Below, one piece after another: positions 7,300-15,043 of a DNA stretch of 22,783 nucleotides. This DNA is from CAYGBW01 sp964348185 (GTDB taxonomy: Bacteria > Desulfobacterota > BSN033 > WVXP01). The translations under genes were made by a program, and so were the position numbers. Below the pieces are notes generated by a model. The model was not told the origin of the DNA. It worked only from the letters and a program-made list of their open reading frames with translations, and searched no databases. The stretch spans positions 1 through 22,783 of the forward strand of contig CAYGBW010000058.1 in assembly GCA_964348185.1 (NCBI GenBank). The letters run 5' to 3'. Numbering within the stretch: the stretch's first letter is position 1; every line of letters begins with the position of its first letter.

Positions 7300-8511
7300 A
7301 TGCTCAGTTCTATCGAGGAAGCCATTGAAGATATCCGAGATGGGCGAATGGTCATTCTTGTGGACGATGAGGACCGTGAAAATGAAGGTGATCTGACCTT
7401 GGCCGCGGAGAAGGTTACGCCGGAAGCCGTCAATTTTATGGCAAAGTATGGACGGGGGCTGATCTGTCTGGCCCTGACAGAGGAGAGGCTTGAGGAGCTC
7501 AAGATTCCCATGATGGTCAACAACAATACCTCTCACTTCGGTACCTCTTTTACCGTGTCCATCGAGGCGAAAAGGGGAGTGACCACGGGGATATCCGCCC
7601 ATGATCGGGCAACCACCATACGGATCGCTACTGACCCTGCTTCAGGGCCGGATGACATCGTCATGCCAGGCCACGTCTTTCCTCTTAGAGCGCGGAAGGG
7701 CGGGGTTCTGGTCCGAACAGGGCAGACAGAAGGATCCGTTGATCTGGCCAGGCTGGCCGGCTTGCGGCCGTCAGCGGTTATCTGTGAAATCATGAAGGAC
7801 GATGGGACGATGGCCCGCATGCCCGACCTGAAGAGATTTGCTCGGAGGCATCACCTCAAAATCATCACCATCGCTGACTTGATTGAATACCGATTGACCA
7901 AGGAGTCGCTCGTGAGACCGGCCGCCGCTGCGTGCTTTGCGACGGTTTACGGTGGGGAATTCAGGGCAATTGTCTACGAGAACGATGTGGACAATTACCA
8001 GCACATCGCCTTGGTCAAGGGGGAAATCTGTCCTGGTGATGAGGTATTGGTGCGGGTGCATTCCGAGTGTCTCACGGGCGATGTTTTCGGATCGAAAAGG
8101 TGCGACTGTGGTGATCAGCTTCACACCGCCATGGCAATGGTGGAGAGGGAGGGCAAAGGGGTCATTGTCTACATGCGACAGGAGGGAAGGGGTATTGGGC
8201 TGGTAAACAAGCTCAGGGCTTACTGTATTCAGGACAGTGGATGTGATACCGTGGAGGCCAACCATGAGTTGGGATTCAAGGCTGACCTGAGAGATTACGG
8301 GCTTGGTGCCCAGATCCTTGTTGACCTGGGCCTTCGAAAGATTCGTCTCATGACCAACAACCCCAAGAAGATCATCGGCCTCGAAGGGTATGGAATTGAA
8401 GTCGTCGAACGAGTCCCTCTCGAGATGCCTGCCCGGGCTGAAAACATTCGATACTTGAAAACCAAGAAGAGAAAATTGGGCCATTTGCTATCGCTGGAGT
8501 CTCTGGAATAG
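7300..8511 (+). CDS. ribBA: bifunctional DHBP synthase / GTP cyclohydrolase II
   Basis: Makes both riboflavin precursors: 3,4-dihydroxy-2-butanone 4-phosphate from ribulose 5-phosphate (RibB, about residues 1-200) and the pyrimidine precursor from GTP (RibA, about 205-403). The protein has 403 residues from ATG 7300; an in-frame GTG at 7198 would add 34 residues of repeat sequence and is rejected. The RibB part shows DDEDRENEGD (22-31), HFGTSFTVSIEA and TGISAHDRATT. The RibA part shows zinc ligands Cys257, Cys268, Cys270 (SECLTGDVFGSKRCDCG) and RQEGRGIGL, with TNNPKK later. Both halves look active. AAGGAG at 7282-7287 is the likely ribosome binding site. Confidence 0.96.
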   Translation: MLSSIEEAIEDIRDGRMVILVDDEDRENEGDLTLAAEKVTPEAVNFMAKYGRGLICLALTEERLEELKIPMMVNNNTSHFGTSFTVSIEAKRGVTTGISAHDRATTIRIATDPASGPDDIVMPGHVFPLRARKGGVLVRTGQTEGSVDLARLAGLRPSAVICEIMKDDGTMARMPDLKRFARRHHLKIITIADLIEYRLTKESLVRPAAAACFATVYGGEFRAIVYENDVDNYQHIALVKGEICPGDEVLVRVHSECLTGDVFGSKRCDCGDQLHTAMAMVEREGKGVIVYMRQEGRGIGLVNKLRAYCIQDSGCDTVEANHELGFKADLRDYGLGAQILVDLGLRKIRLMTNNPKKIIGLEGYGIEVVERVPLEMPARAENIRYLKTKKRKLGHLLSLESLE

Positions 8512-8584
8512 CCCTCTGCCTATGAACGAAGCAACAAGGGTCTATGAGCAGAGATCTCTGGCGCCTTGAGGGTATGGAGGCACA

Positions 8585-9049
8585 ATGCCGAAAACAATCG
8601 AAGGGAACCTTATTGCCAAAGGGTTGAAGTTCGGAATCGTGGTGAGTCGTTACAACAGTTTCATCACCAATCGGCTCCTTGAGGGGGCTCTCGATGCGTT
8701 GATTCGAAATGGAGCCGAAGACGGGGACATCGAGATATGGAAGACTCCAGGCTCCTTTGAGATTCCTCTGGCAGCCAAGAAGATGGTCGGGTCCAATAAG
8801 TACGACGCTGTCATCTGCCTTGGAGCCATCATCAGAGGCGCGACGCCACACTATAACTACATCGCCACAGAGGTTACCAAGGGGATCGCCACCGTATCTC
8901 TCGAGTCGGGAACTCCGATTTCCTTCGGAATCATCACCGCTGACAACCTCGAGCAGGCCGTCGAAAGGGCGGGTTCCAAAATGGGAAACAAAGGGTATGA
9001 GGCGGCTGTATCAGCCATTGAAATGGTCAACCTTTTCAATGTCCCATGA
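8585..9049 (+). CDS. ribH: 6,7-dimethyl-8-ribityllumazine synthase
   Basis: Condenses the butanone phosphate from RibB with the ribityl-pyrimidine to give the substrate of RibE; the family forms icosahedral or pentameric shells. It has 154 residues and starts at ATG 8585 behind GGAGG (8576-8580). Motifs: VVSRYNSFIT, WKTPGSFEIPLAAKK, CLGAIIRGATPHYNYIA with the proton-transfer histidine, and ERAGSKMGNKG. The residue two after that His is Asn (HYNY) where the family usually has Asp or Glu. Located between ribBA and nusB, a classic order. Confidence 0.96.
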   Translation: MPKTIEGNLIAKGLKFGIVVSRYNSFITNRLLEGALDALIRNGAEDGDIEIWKTPGSFEIPLAAKKMVGSNKYDAVICLGAIIRGATPHYNYIATEVTKGIATVSLESGTPISFGIITADNLEQAVERAGSKMGNKGYEAAVSAIEMVNLFNVP

Positions 9050-9148
9050 CCTTCGTGGGGCTCGGGAAGCCTTTTCCTCCGAATGCAAGGCCCCCGGTCA
9101 CGCTCCTCCGGGTGCTCTCTTGAGGCATTCACCTCCAGCAGGTCAGAT

Positions 9149-9556
9149 TTGGGAAGTCGAAGACGAGGGAGGGAGTACGCCCTCCAGGTTCTTTACCAGA
9201 TTGATGTCACCCATAGGGAAGTGGGGGAGGCGCTGGATCTGTTTTGGGATAATTTTGCCTCCGATGTCGGGGCCAGAGTTTTTTGTGAGCGCCTGGTCCG
9301 AGGGGTGATTGAGCACTGCAATGAGATCAATCGGCTCATCGAAAGGTACGCTGAGCACTGGAAGATGAGTCGCATGACCCAGATTGATAGAAACATCCTC
9401 AGAATGGCAGTCTATGAACTTGTCCACTGCGAGGATATTCCACCGAAGGTCACGATTAACGAAGCGGTCGACATCGCCCAGAAATTTGGTTCCGAAGACT
9501 CTGGTGCGTTTATCAATGGGATCCTCGACCGGATTGTTCAGATCTCAGAGCCTTGA
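9149..9556 (+). CDS. nusB: transcription antitermination factor NusB
   Basis: RNA-binding helical protein that acts with NusE (S10) in rRNA antitermination. From TTG 9149 it has 135 residues, the usual NusB size, and begins with the family-like SRRRGREYALQVLYQID. AGGT at 9140-9143 is a modest ribosome binding site. An in-frame ATG at 9083 would give 157 residues with an atypical Ser/Arg-rich 22-residue leader; it cannot be excluded. The C-terminal INEAVDIAQKFGSEDSGAFINGILD segment is diagnostic. It follows ribH as in many bacteria. Confidence 0.93.
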   Translation: MGSRRRGREYALQVLYQIDVTHREVGEALDLFWDNFASDVGARVFCERLVRGVIEHCNEINRLIERYAEHWKMSRMTQIDRNILRMAVYELVHCEDIPPKVTINEAVDIAQKFGSEDSGAFINGILDRIVQISEP

Positions 9557-9573
9557 AGGGTTAGCGTGGTAGC

Positions 9574-10137
9574 ATGGTAGAACTGATCCTTTCTTCTCAG
9601 GCAATCGACCAGCTGCCCTCAGAACTGATGGTCGTGAGCTTTTTCCAAGACGAGCGACCCCTTGGCTCAGAGGCCGGGCTTATTGATCGGCGCATGGATG
9701 GCATGATTTCTTCGCGACTGACCCAGGGATTCATGACCGGCAAGATGTTGGAGACGACGCTCATTCCTGCGAGAGGGAGGGTCAGAGCAGACAAGATCCT
9801 TTTCATCGGACTGGGAGAAACCGTGGCCTTCTGTTACGGGAGGGTCAGAGAATTGGCCGAGCATGTGGTCAAGACGTGTCTCGGTCTTCAGGCCTATGAC
9901 CTGATCATGGCTTTTCCCAACCCCCTTCGGTTTGGACTGGAATGGGGCAAACTCATGGAGGCGATGGTCGAAGGAATCGGCCTCGGCATGAAAATCAGTG
10001 GTCCCCCCCACCCCATCCGGTTACGGCTCCCCGGGGGAATAGGCTATTACGATCAAATTCTCAGGGGGGTTGAAACAGCCCGAAAAATCCTCAAAGATCC
10101 CTTTCCCGTCAACGTCTCCCAGGAGCCTTCTTTCTGA
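9574..10137 (+). CDS. stand-alone M17 leucyl aminopeptidase N-terminal domain protein
   Basis: A 187-residue protein resembling only the N-terminal macro-like domain of M17 leucyl aminopeptidases: RVRADKILFIGLGE (about 69-82) followed by a helix and the strand AYDLIMAFPNPL. The catalytic, metal-binding C-terminal domain (NTDAEGR-type motifs) is absent, and no continuation is visible after the stop, so it should not be a peptidase. It starts 17 nt after the nusB stop with a weak ribosome binding site, suggesting coupled expression. Role unknown; a binding or scaffolding role is conceivable. The domain assignment is by pattern and moderately sure. Confidence 0.7.
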   Translation: MVELILSSQAIDQLPSELMVVSFFQDERPLGSEAGLIDRRMDGMISSRLTQGFMTGKMLETTLIPARGRVRADKILFIGLGETVAFCYGRVRELAEHVVKTCLGLQAYDLIMAFPNPLRFGLEWGKLMEAMVEGIGLGMKISGPPHPIRLRLPGGIGYYDQILRGVETARKILKDPFPVNVSQEPSF

Positions 10138-10209
10138 ACAAGGCCGGGTTCAACTTCTGGGCAGTGTAAACTCCCTGCCACTTCCCCTTCTTTCGTTGTC
10201 ATCTTCTCC

Positions 10210-10239
10210 TTGAAAATCAATAGAATAACGAATTATATT
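10210..10239 (+). promoter_or_regulatory. sigma70-type promoter for the DUF457 gene
   Basis: TTGAAA (10210-10215), 18 bp, then TATATT (10234-10239), in an AT-rich gap. The expected transcription start (about 10245-10248) coincides with the ATG at 10247, so the transcript may be leaderless. Confidence 0.5.
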
Positions 10240-10246
10240 GAGATCA

Positions 10247-11248
10247 ATGGACACAACGACTCACGCCCTAGCCGGATACGTCATTGCCAAGACGGGTATC
10301 GGCCGGGACACAGGCAAATGGGGAACCATCGCGGGCCTCTCGGCAGCGATTTTTCCTGATATGGATCTTGTCCTCGGGTTTCTCGGGACAGAATTCTCCC
10401 TCAAATTCCACAGAAACCTGACCAATTCGATCTTCCTGATCATTCCTGTCTCCCTGCTTTTTGCCTGGGTGTTTGTTCGGATCTCAAAGGTGAGAAGGTT
10501 CTGGACCTTTTTTTTCATCTGGGTGGTGGAGATCTCGGTCCATACCTTTTTGGATTTGATGACCTCGTATGGGACCATGATTCTGAGTCCCCTCTCCGAT
10601 TATCGGTTCACCCTGGATTGGGTGTTTATTATTGATCCTTTTCTGGTCGCGATTCTCCTCACTGCCCTGATCACCCCATACATCTGGAAGGGGAGGAACC
10701 AAACTCTGGCAAGGGTTTCCGTGGTTCTAGCCGCTCTCTATATTGGACTCTGCGGCTATAACCACTCAAGGGCCCTGTCACTGGTGAGAAACTTTGTACG
10801 GGAAAAGGGTCTCAAGGTGGAGAACGTGGCTTCAATTCCCCAACCCCTCTCTCCCTTCAGATGGGGAAACTATGTCCTCACGGAAAAGAAGATCTATGTC
10901 GGGTTCGTGAATCTGATTGGAACAGGGGAGGAGAATCCTGACACGGGGGGGAGCTTTCTAAGCCGCCTCCTGGCCCGGTATCAGCCCATCGCCCGACTCC
11001 AATACCAAGCATTGGACAGGATCGATAACTCTCCTTGGGTGGAGAAGGCTCTGGAGCTGGAGGGGGTGAAGACATTCTATTGGTTTGCCCGGTTTCCCGT
11101 GGCCAGGGATAATGGGGTCGTAAATGGGAACCACCGAGTGGAGTTTTTCGATCTTCGTTTCGGGATGATCGATGGCTTCAGGCGGCCTTTTCTCTATGTC
11201 GTGGATTTTGACGGAGAAGGAGAGGTGGCCTTCCAGGGATTTCTCTGA
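10247..11248 (+). CDS. YdjM/DUF457-type membrane metal-dependent hydrolase
   Basis: Integral membrane protein of 333 residues in the LexA-regulated YdjM-like (DUF457) family, predicted metal-dependent hydrolases of unknown substrate. Conserved metal-type residues are seen: TTHALAG with His6, FPDMD with Asp38 and Asp40, HRNLTNS with His55, and HTFLDLMTSYGT with His99 and Asp103. Hydrophobic segments occur around 60-80, 87-105, 123-142 and 150-168; the C-terminal half is mostly soluble. ATG 10247 has no Shine-Dalgarno sequence and lies where transcription should start; TTG 10238 is inside the promoter -10 region. Its stop is 5 bp from the stop of the convergent MBL gene. No SOS box was seen upstream. 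Confidence 0.8.
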   Translation: MDTTTHALAGYVIAKTGIGRDTGKWGTIAGLSAAIFPDMDLVLGFLGTEFSLKFHRNLTNSIFLIIPVSLLFAWVFVRISKVRRFWTFFFIWVVEISVHTFLDLMTSYGTMILSPLSDYRFTLDWVFIIDPFLVAILLTALITPYIWKGRNQTLARVSVVLAALYIGLCGYNHSRALSLVRNFVREKGLKVENVASIPQPLSPFRWGNYVLTEKKIYVGFVNLIGTGEENPDTGGSFLSRLLARYQPIARLQYQALDRIDNSPWVEKALELEGVKTFYWFARFPVARDNGVVNGNHRVEFFDLRFGMIDGFRRPFLYVVDFDGEGEVAFQGFL

Positions 11249-11253
11249 TCCCA

Positions 11254-11985
11254 TCAGCGGTTTCTCCTGTCCGCGACCTGGCACCCTGACCGCTGGTTCC
11301 TGACCTCTGACAACTTCTCCCTGAGGCGATTGACTGAGAACGGCTTTCCGTGGGCAGGATAGATGAGGGTCGCCCCAGCCGACAGAATCTTCTCCCAGCT
11401 CAGGGGGATTTCTCGGACGGTTTCGGCAAGGGCAGGAATCCCCAGACCCATCCCCATGGGGAAGGCATTCACGGCAAGATCCCCGACAAAGGCCTCGCCA
11501 CTTTCCAGAATCACGGACAGAGAACCCGGTGTATGGCCAGGGGTGGGCAGAATCTTTCCCAGAATCCCGAATTCCTCGAGAACGACCTCCCTTTCAATGA
11601 TGATTTCTGGCTCCACGGGCTGAAATCGACCCAAGAAGGAAAAAGCCCTGAATACAAAGGAGAGAAACCTGCCCCAAGCCGTGGCAGCAGGAGGGACCAC
11701 GACGATGCCCTGGCGAACAAGGTGGCTGTCTGCTCGATGGATGGCAATTTTGGCTCGAGTCAGTTTTTTGAGCGCGTGGAGACTTCCCACATGGTCTGCA
11801 TGGCCATGAGTTGCAACGATCAAGCCTATGGACCCTGGGTCAATCCCGAGTCTGCGAAGTTCTCTGCAAAATGCGTGTTCGTGGTTCGGGAAGCCCGCAT
11901 CAACCAGAAGGGCGCCTCGGTCCCCTTTTATCAGAAAACACTTGGTGAAAAGGCCCATGGATATGGGATAGATTTCGGTGCTCAC
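11254..11985 (-). CDS. MBL-fold metallo-hydrolase
   Basis: Metallo-beta-lactamase fold protein of 243 residues, probably a di-zinc hydrolase of the glyoxalase II-like branch. The metal motif THGHADH gives His60, His62, Asp64, His65; further ligands are His151 (PGHTPGS), Asp169 (VGDL) and His212 (PAHG). There is no signal peptide. It starts with GTG 2 nt after the stop of the upstream SDR gene, where no good ribosome binding site exists, so translation is probably coupled. Substrate is not predictable; thioester or phosphodiester hydrolysis are common in the family. Confidence 0.85.
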   Translation of the reverse strand: MSTEIYPISMGLFTKCFLIKGDRGALLVDAGFPNHEHAFCRELRRLGIDPGSIGLIVATHGHADHVGSLHALKKLTRAKIAIHRADSHLVRQGIVVVPPAATAWGRFLSFVFRAFSFLGRFQPVEPEIIIEREVVLEEFGILGKILPTPGHTPGSLSVILESGEAFVGDLAVNAFPMGMGLGIPALAETVREIPLSWEKILSAGATLIYPAHGKPFSVNRLREKLSEVRNQRSGCQVADRRNR

Positions 11986-11987
11986 AT

Positions 11988-12953
11988 TCAGGTACGTTGA
12001 CTCTGGTGGGGTGAACTCTCGAGAACCTTTTTGGTAAAATACTCACAGACGAGCCTCAGTCCTTCCTGCCGGGTGACTGTGGGCTCCCATGCGAGGATCT
12101 TTCTGGCTTTCTCGATGGACGGCTGTCTCACCTTGGGATCATTCTCCGGAAGGTCCCTGAACACGATTCTGCTCTTACTTCCTGTCAGTTCGATGATCTC
12201 CTTTGCAAAATCGAGGATAGATATTTCATCTTGGGAGCCAAGATTGACCGGGGTGTGCTCGTTGGAGTAGAGGAGGCGATAGATCCCCTCGACAAGATCC
12301 GAGATGTAGCAGAGGCTTCGGGTCTGTGAGCCGTCACCAAACACGGTGATATCCTCGCCCCTGAGGGCTTGGACAAAGAACGTGGGCAGCGCCCTTCCAT
12401 CATTGAGCCGCATTCTGGGGCCATAGGTGTTGAAAATCCTGACAATCCGGGTTTCGATTCCGTGGGCAGTGTGATAGGCCATGGTCAGGGCCTCGGCGAA
12501 CCGTTTGGCCTCATCATAGACGCCTCGGGGGCCCACAGGATTGACATTACCCAGATAGTCCTCTGTCTGAGGATGAACCAGAGGGTCACCATAGATCTCT
12601 GATGTCGAGGCTAGCAGAAATCTCGCGCTTTTTTCTTTGGCGAGCCCCAGGGCTTTGTGGGTGCCCAGGGACCCCACCTTGAGGGTCTGGATGGGCAGTT
12701 GGAGGTAATCGATGGGACTGGCAGGTGACGCAAAGTGGAGGATATTGTCCACAGGGCCCTCAACGTAGATATACTCGGTTACATCGTAGTGGATGAACTT
12801 GAATCTCCTGTGGCCGATGAGGTGGGCGATATTGTCGGCGTTCCCCGTGAGGAGGTTGTCCATGCAGATCACCTCATGGCCTCTCTCGATGAATCGGTCA
12901 CAGAGGTGGGAGCCTATGAATCCTGCTCCCCCGGTGATAAGGGTTCTCACCAT
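11988..12953 (-). CDS. UDP-glucuronate decarboxylase-like NAD-dependent SDR
   Basis: Extended short-chain dehydrogenase, closest by pattern to UDP-xylose synthase, which decarboxylates UDP-glucuronate to UDP-xylose for surface polysaccharides. It has 321 residues: NAD loop GGAGFIGSH (8-16), HFASPASPIDY (73-83), STSEIYGDP (116-124), NPVGPRGVYDEAKR with Tyr146 and Lys150, and RIFNTYGPRM. The ASPASP and NPVGPR motifs separate it from plain RmlB/GalE enzymes. ATG 12953 follows an AGGA-type site on the minus strand. First gene of a two-gene unit with the MBL hydrolase. No glycosyltransferase or other sugar gene is adjacent, so its pathway is not shown here. Confidence 0.85.
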   Translation of the reverse strand: MVRTLITGGAGFIGSHLCDRFIERGHEVICMDNLLTGNADNIAHLIGHRRFKFIHYDVTEYIYVEGPVDNILHFASPASPIDYLQLPIQTLKVGSLGTHKALGLAKEKSARFLLASTSEIYGDPLVHPQTEDYLGNVNPVGPRGVYDEAKRFAEALTMAYHTAHGIETRIVRIFNTYGPRMRLNDGRALPTFFVQALRGEDITVFGDGSQTRSLCYISDLVEGIYRLLYSNEHTPVNLGSQDEISILDFAKEIIELTGSKSRIVFRDLPENDPKVRQPSIEKARKILAWEPTVTRQEGLRLVCEYFTKKVLESSPHQSQRT

Positions 12954-13037
12954 GATCGTCCTCCGAAATGTTTTTCACAACAGGTTCTTTCACCCGCTAT
13001 CCCTCCGCGTACCTGGCGGGGGTCGCTTCTCAAAGAG

Positions 13038-13134
13038 GTTCAAATTGTTCAAGTCGTTCGACCACTCGCCTTCGGCAACTTCGTTGGAATTGTCCATACA
13101 AGTGAGTTGTCCTAACGCTTTGAACGTCTTGAAC
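13038..13134. repeat. inverted pairs of TTGAAC hexamers
   Basis: In the 313-bp gap 12954-13266, GTTCAA occurs at 13038-13043 and 13047-13052 (9-nt period). TTGAAC occurs at 13120-13125 and 13129-13134, again 9-nt period and in the opposite orientation. This could be an operator-like or dispersed-repeat structure. Nothing else in the gap is supported; ORFs through it are shadows. Confidence 0.4.
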
Positions 13135-13266
13135 GAGCGAGCTCTGTCTCGCGATCGAACAATCGTAACCATCGAAGGGTTCTCCTCTCGGCCAGCAGGC
13201 CCTGTGAGAGATTGGAAACTCCCAGTTCGCTCAGAATCGTGGACGAAAAGATCATGTAGCAGATCG

Positions 13267-14313
13267 CTATGAATACAAGACCTTTATGGTCATAAACAGA
13301 TAGATGGCATAAAGAGACAACAGAATCATACCCTTCGTTTTTCCTATTCTGTGGTGTATTCTCATTGAAAAGAGCATGGTACCGACGATCAAAAACATCC
13401 AGGGAAACATGAAGTGAATGATCCTCCTACTAACATGCATCGGATTGACGATCGAGGAAACGCCGATAATCCAAACGATATTCAAGATATCTGCTCCGAT
13501 GATATTACCAGCAGCGATTTCGCCCTGCCCCTTTCTCGCCGCCGCAATACAAGTACCAATCTCGGGAAGGGAGGTTCCGATGGCGATGATGGTCAATCCG
13601 ATAACGACCTCGGGTATTTTGAAATACTCAGCAATGTGAAGAGAGGACCATACAATGAGTCTACTGGTGCCGACAACACCCGTCAATCCGAGTATGAAGT
13701 ATAAAACCTGCCTTTTGAGGCTCTTGCCAGACCTGGCCGGACTCGTAGCAGACTCATTTTCCGCGAGACTCCTCTGTCTGATGAATTCCTCACCCCTTTC
13801 TCTTCTTGTACTGATGAAAACAGAGTAAATGTACCCTGCCAAAAGGAGCACAAGAACAATTCCCTCAGATCGGGCCAAGGTTCCATCTAATGCCATGCCA
13901 TAGGTAATTATGTAGACGAGGATCAAAAAGACTCCGGCGCTCTTAAGGACCTTCCTATCGATTAGGATCGGTGAGGGGGCGATCACGGCCGCCAATGCCA
14001 TGGCGAGTCCATCATCGCAGATCACTGAACCTACAGCGTTTCCCAGGGCGATCTCCGGATGGCCGAGAAAAGCCGATTGCACGGAGACGGCGAACTCCGG
14101 GGCAGTCGTGGCGAATCCGACAAGTACGATGCCGATGACAATTCTCGGAACCCTGAGTACCTCGGCGATGCCGACAGAGGCATCTACAAATAGATCGGCA
14201 CTCTTTGACAGAATCACAAAAGCCCCTGTCAACAGACTAAAGTGGATGACAATACTCACTACCCTCGCCCCGAAGAGGATGAGAGGTGAAGACCTGGACC
14301 CCTGGGCTGTCAT
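13267..14313 (-). CDS. CaCA-family sodium/calcium exchanger-like membrane protein
   Basis: Cation exchanger-type membrane protein of 348 residues with two inverted alpha repeats. Alpha-1 reads GFATTAPEFAVS...GNAVGSVICD (Glu73, Asp100). Alpha-2 reads AIGTSLPEIGT...GNIIGADILN (Glu251, Asn278). About ten hydrophobic segments and a basic/acidic cytoplasmic loop (about 168-203) fit the family. Compared with the M. jannaschii exchanger, the ion-site Asn of alpha-1 is Asp and the Asp of alpha-2 is Asn, so ion choice or stoichiometry may differ. ATG 14313 has a poor ribosome binding site, but a good minus-strand promoter lies just upstream. Monocistronic. Confidence 0.87.
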   Translation of the reverse strand: MTAQGSRSSPLILFGARVVSIVIHFSLLTGAFVILSKSADLFVDASVGIAEVLRVPRIVIGIVLVGFATTAPEFAVSVQSAFLGHPEIALGNAVGSVICDDGLAMALAAVIAPSPILIDRKVLKSAGVFLILVYIITYGMALDGTLARSEGIVLVLLLAGYIYSVFISTRRERGEEFIRQRSLAENESATSPARSGKSLKRQVLYFILGLTGVVGTSRLIVWSSLHIAEYFKIPEVVIGLTIIAIGTSLPEIGTCIAAARKGQGEIAAGNIIGADILNIVWIIGVSSIVNPMHVSRRIIHFMFPWMFLIVGTMLFSMRIHHRIGKTKGMILLSLYAIYLFMTIKVLYS

Positions 14314-14353
14314 CTGCAGGATTGTCTTCAGCCCAAGACCTGGTGACGGAGCG

Positions 14354-14383
14354 ATATTAAGACTGATTCATCTGGAATGTCAA
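14354..14383 (-). promoter_or_regulatory. sigma70-type promoter for the cation exchanger
   Basis: Read on the minus strand: TTGACA (14383-14378), 18 bp, TAATAT (14359-14354). The start of transcription would be near 14347, giving a leader of about 35 nt. Confidence 0.6.
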
Positions 14384-14455
14384 GAACTTTTGGTGCAAAT
14401 AGTGAGATTCTGGCGGTTTCCATCGTTATGCGATATTAAATAAACGCATGTATAG

Positions 14456-14484
14456 TTTACCCATTTTAAAAATCAGGGTATAAA
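14456..14484 (+). promoter_or_regulatory. candidate promoter of the 14.5-15.25 kb transcription unit
   Basis: TTTACC (14456-14461), 17 bp, TATAAA (14479-14484), within a strongly AT-rich block that contrasts with flanking DNA. It diverges from the exchanger promoter and points toward the small ORF at 15044 and its terminator. Confidence 0.5.
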
Positions 14485-14533
14485 TTAAATGCCGAACATG
14501 TTCATCATTTACCTCCCGTGGATGTGTCGGCAG

Positions 14534-14579
14534 GGACCAATCAGGGGTTTTGGTTTGCCCCCCTTACCCTGGTTGGTCC
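14534..14579 (+). ncRNA. strong RNA hairpin in a long leader of unknown function
   Basis: GGACCAATCAGGG (14534-14546) pairs with CCCTGGTTGGTCC (14567-14579) over 13 bp with one G-U pair; the 20-nt loop contains a further GGGG/CCCC pairing. It lies about 45 nt after the predicted transcription start and no T run follows. Further stems are visible downstream: TTGTGCTC (14717-14724) with GAGCACAA (14760-14767), and AGATC-GAGG/CCTC-GATCT around 14779-14807. The stretch 14485-15043 has no supported protein gene (two overlapping ORFs at 14787-15072 look random). It does not match a riboswitch I know. Confidence 0.4.
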
Positions 14580-15043
14580 TTCTCATGAATCCTTTCCGTT
14601 CGGTGCATTTCTCAACCAACACCGGGCAGAGGGCCTCCTCCCCTTCCCTGGAGTGACTCCTTCTTCGCGCCGAGATTCTCTGGAAAAGCCATTAGGGGCC
14701 GGACTGTCTGAAGAGATTGTGCTCAAGTAAATTTAAAAACCTTCCGAAGAAATATCAAGGAGCACAAGGGAAACCGTAAGATCGAGGTGAAGGGCCTCCG
14801 GATCTCATGTGAACGGCAAGCCATCGAGCAAAAGAGGGGGAGATCTGATTTCTCCGGGAATGAAGACCTTTCGGGAGAGGGGCAAAGAAAGGTTACGAGA
14901 CGCCGATTTCGCGGTGAAAGTCTGGCGAAGGGGAAGTCGACTTACAAACGGAACTCATCGGGAAACCCCCCCGCCTTTTTGGCCGGAATCGTGGCATAAA
15001 ACGTGCAGCCTCTCATGGCAGACCCGGAGAGGGGAGCAGGATA

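Noticed and set aside
11350..12000. 216-residue plus-strand ORF
   Set aside because: Antisense to the MBL-fold gene, whose metal motifs are complete; low-complexity composition.
12735..13272. Plus-strand ORFs overlapping the SDR start and the downstream gap
   Set aside because: They run across the start of a clear gene on the other strand and through repeat sequence, with no family resemblance.
14700..15040. Group I/II intron, tmRNA, RNase P RNA or known riboswitch
   Set aside because: I compared the visible stems and conserved stretches with these classes and found no diagnostic core sequence.
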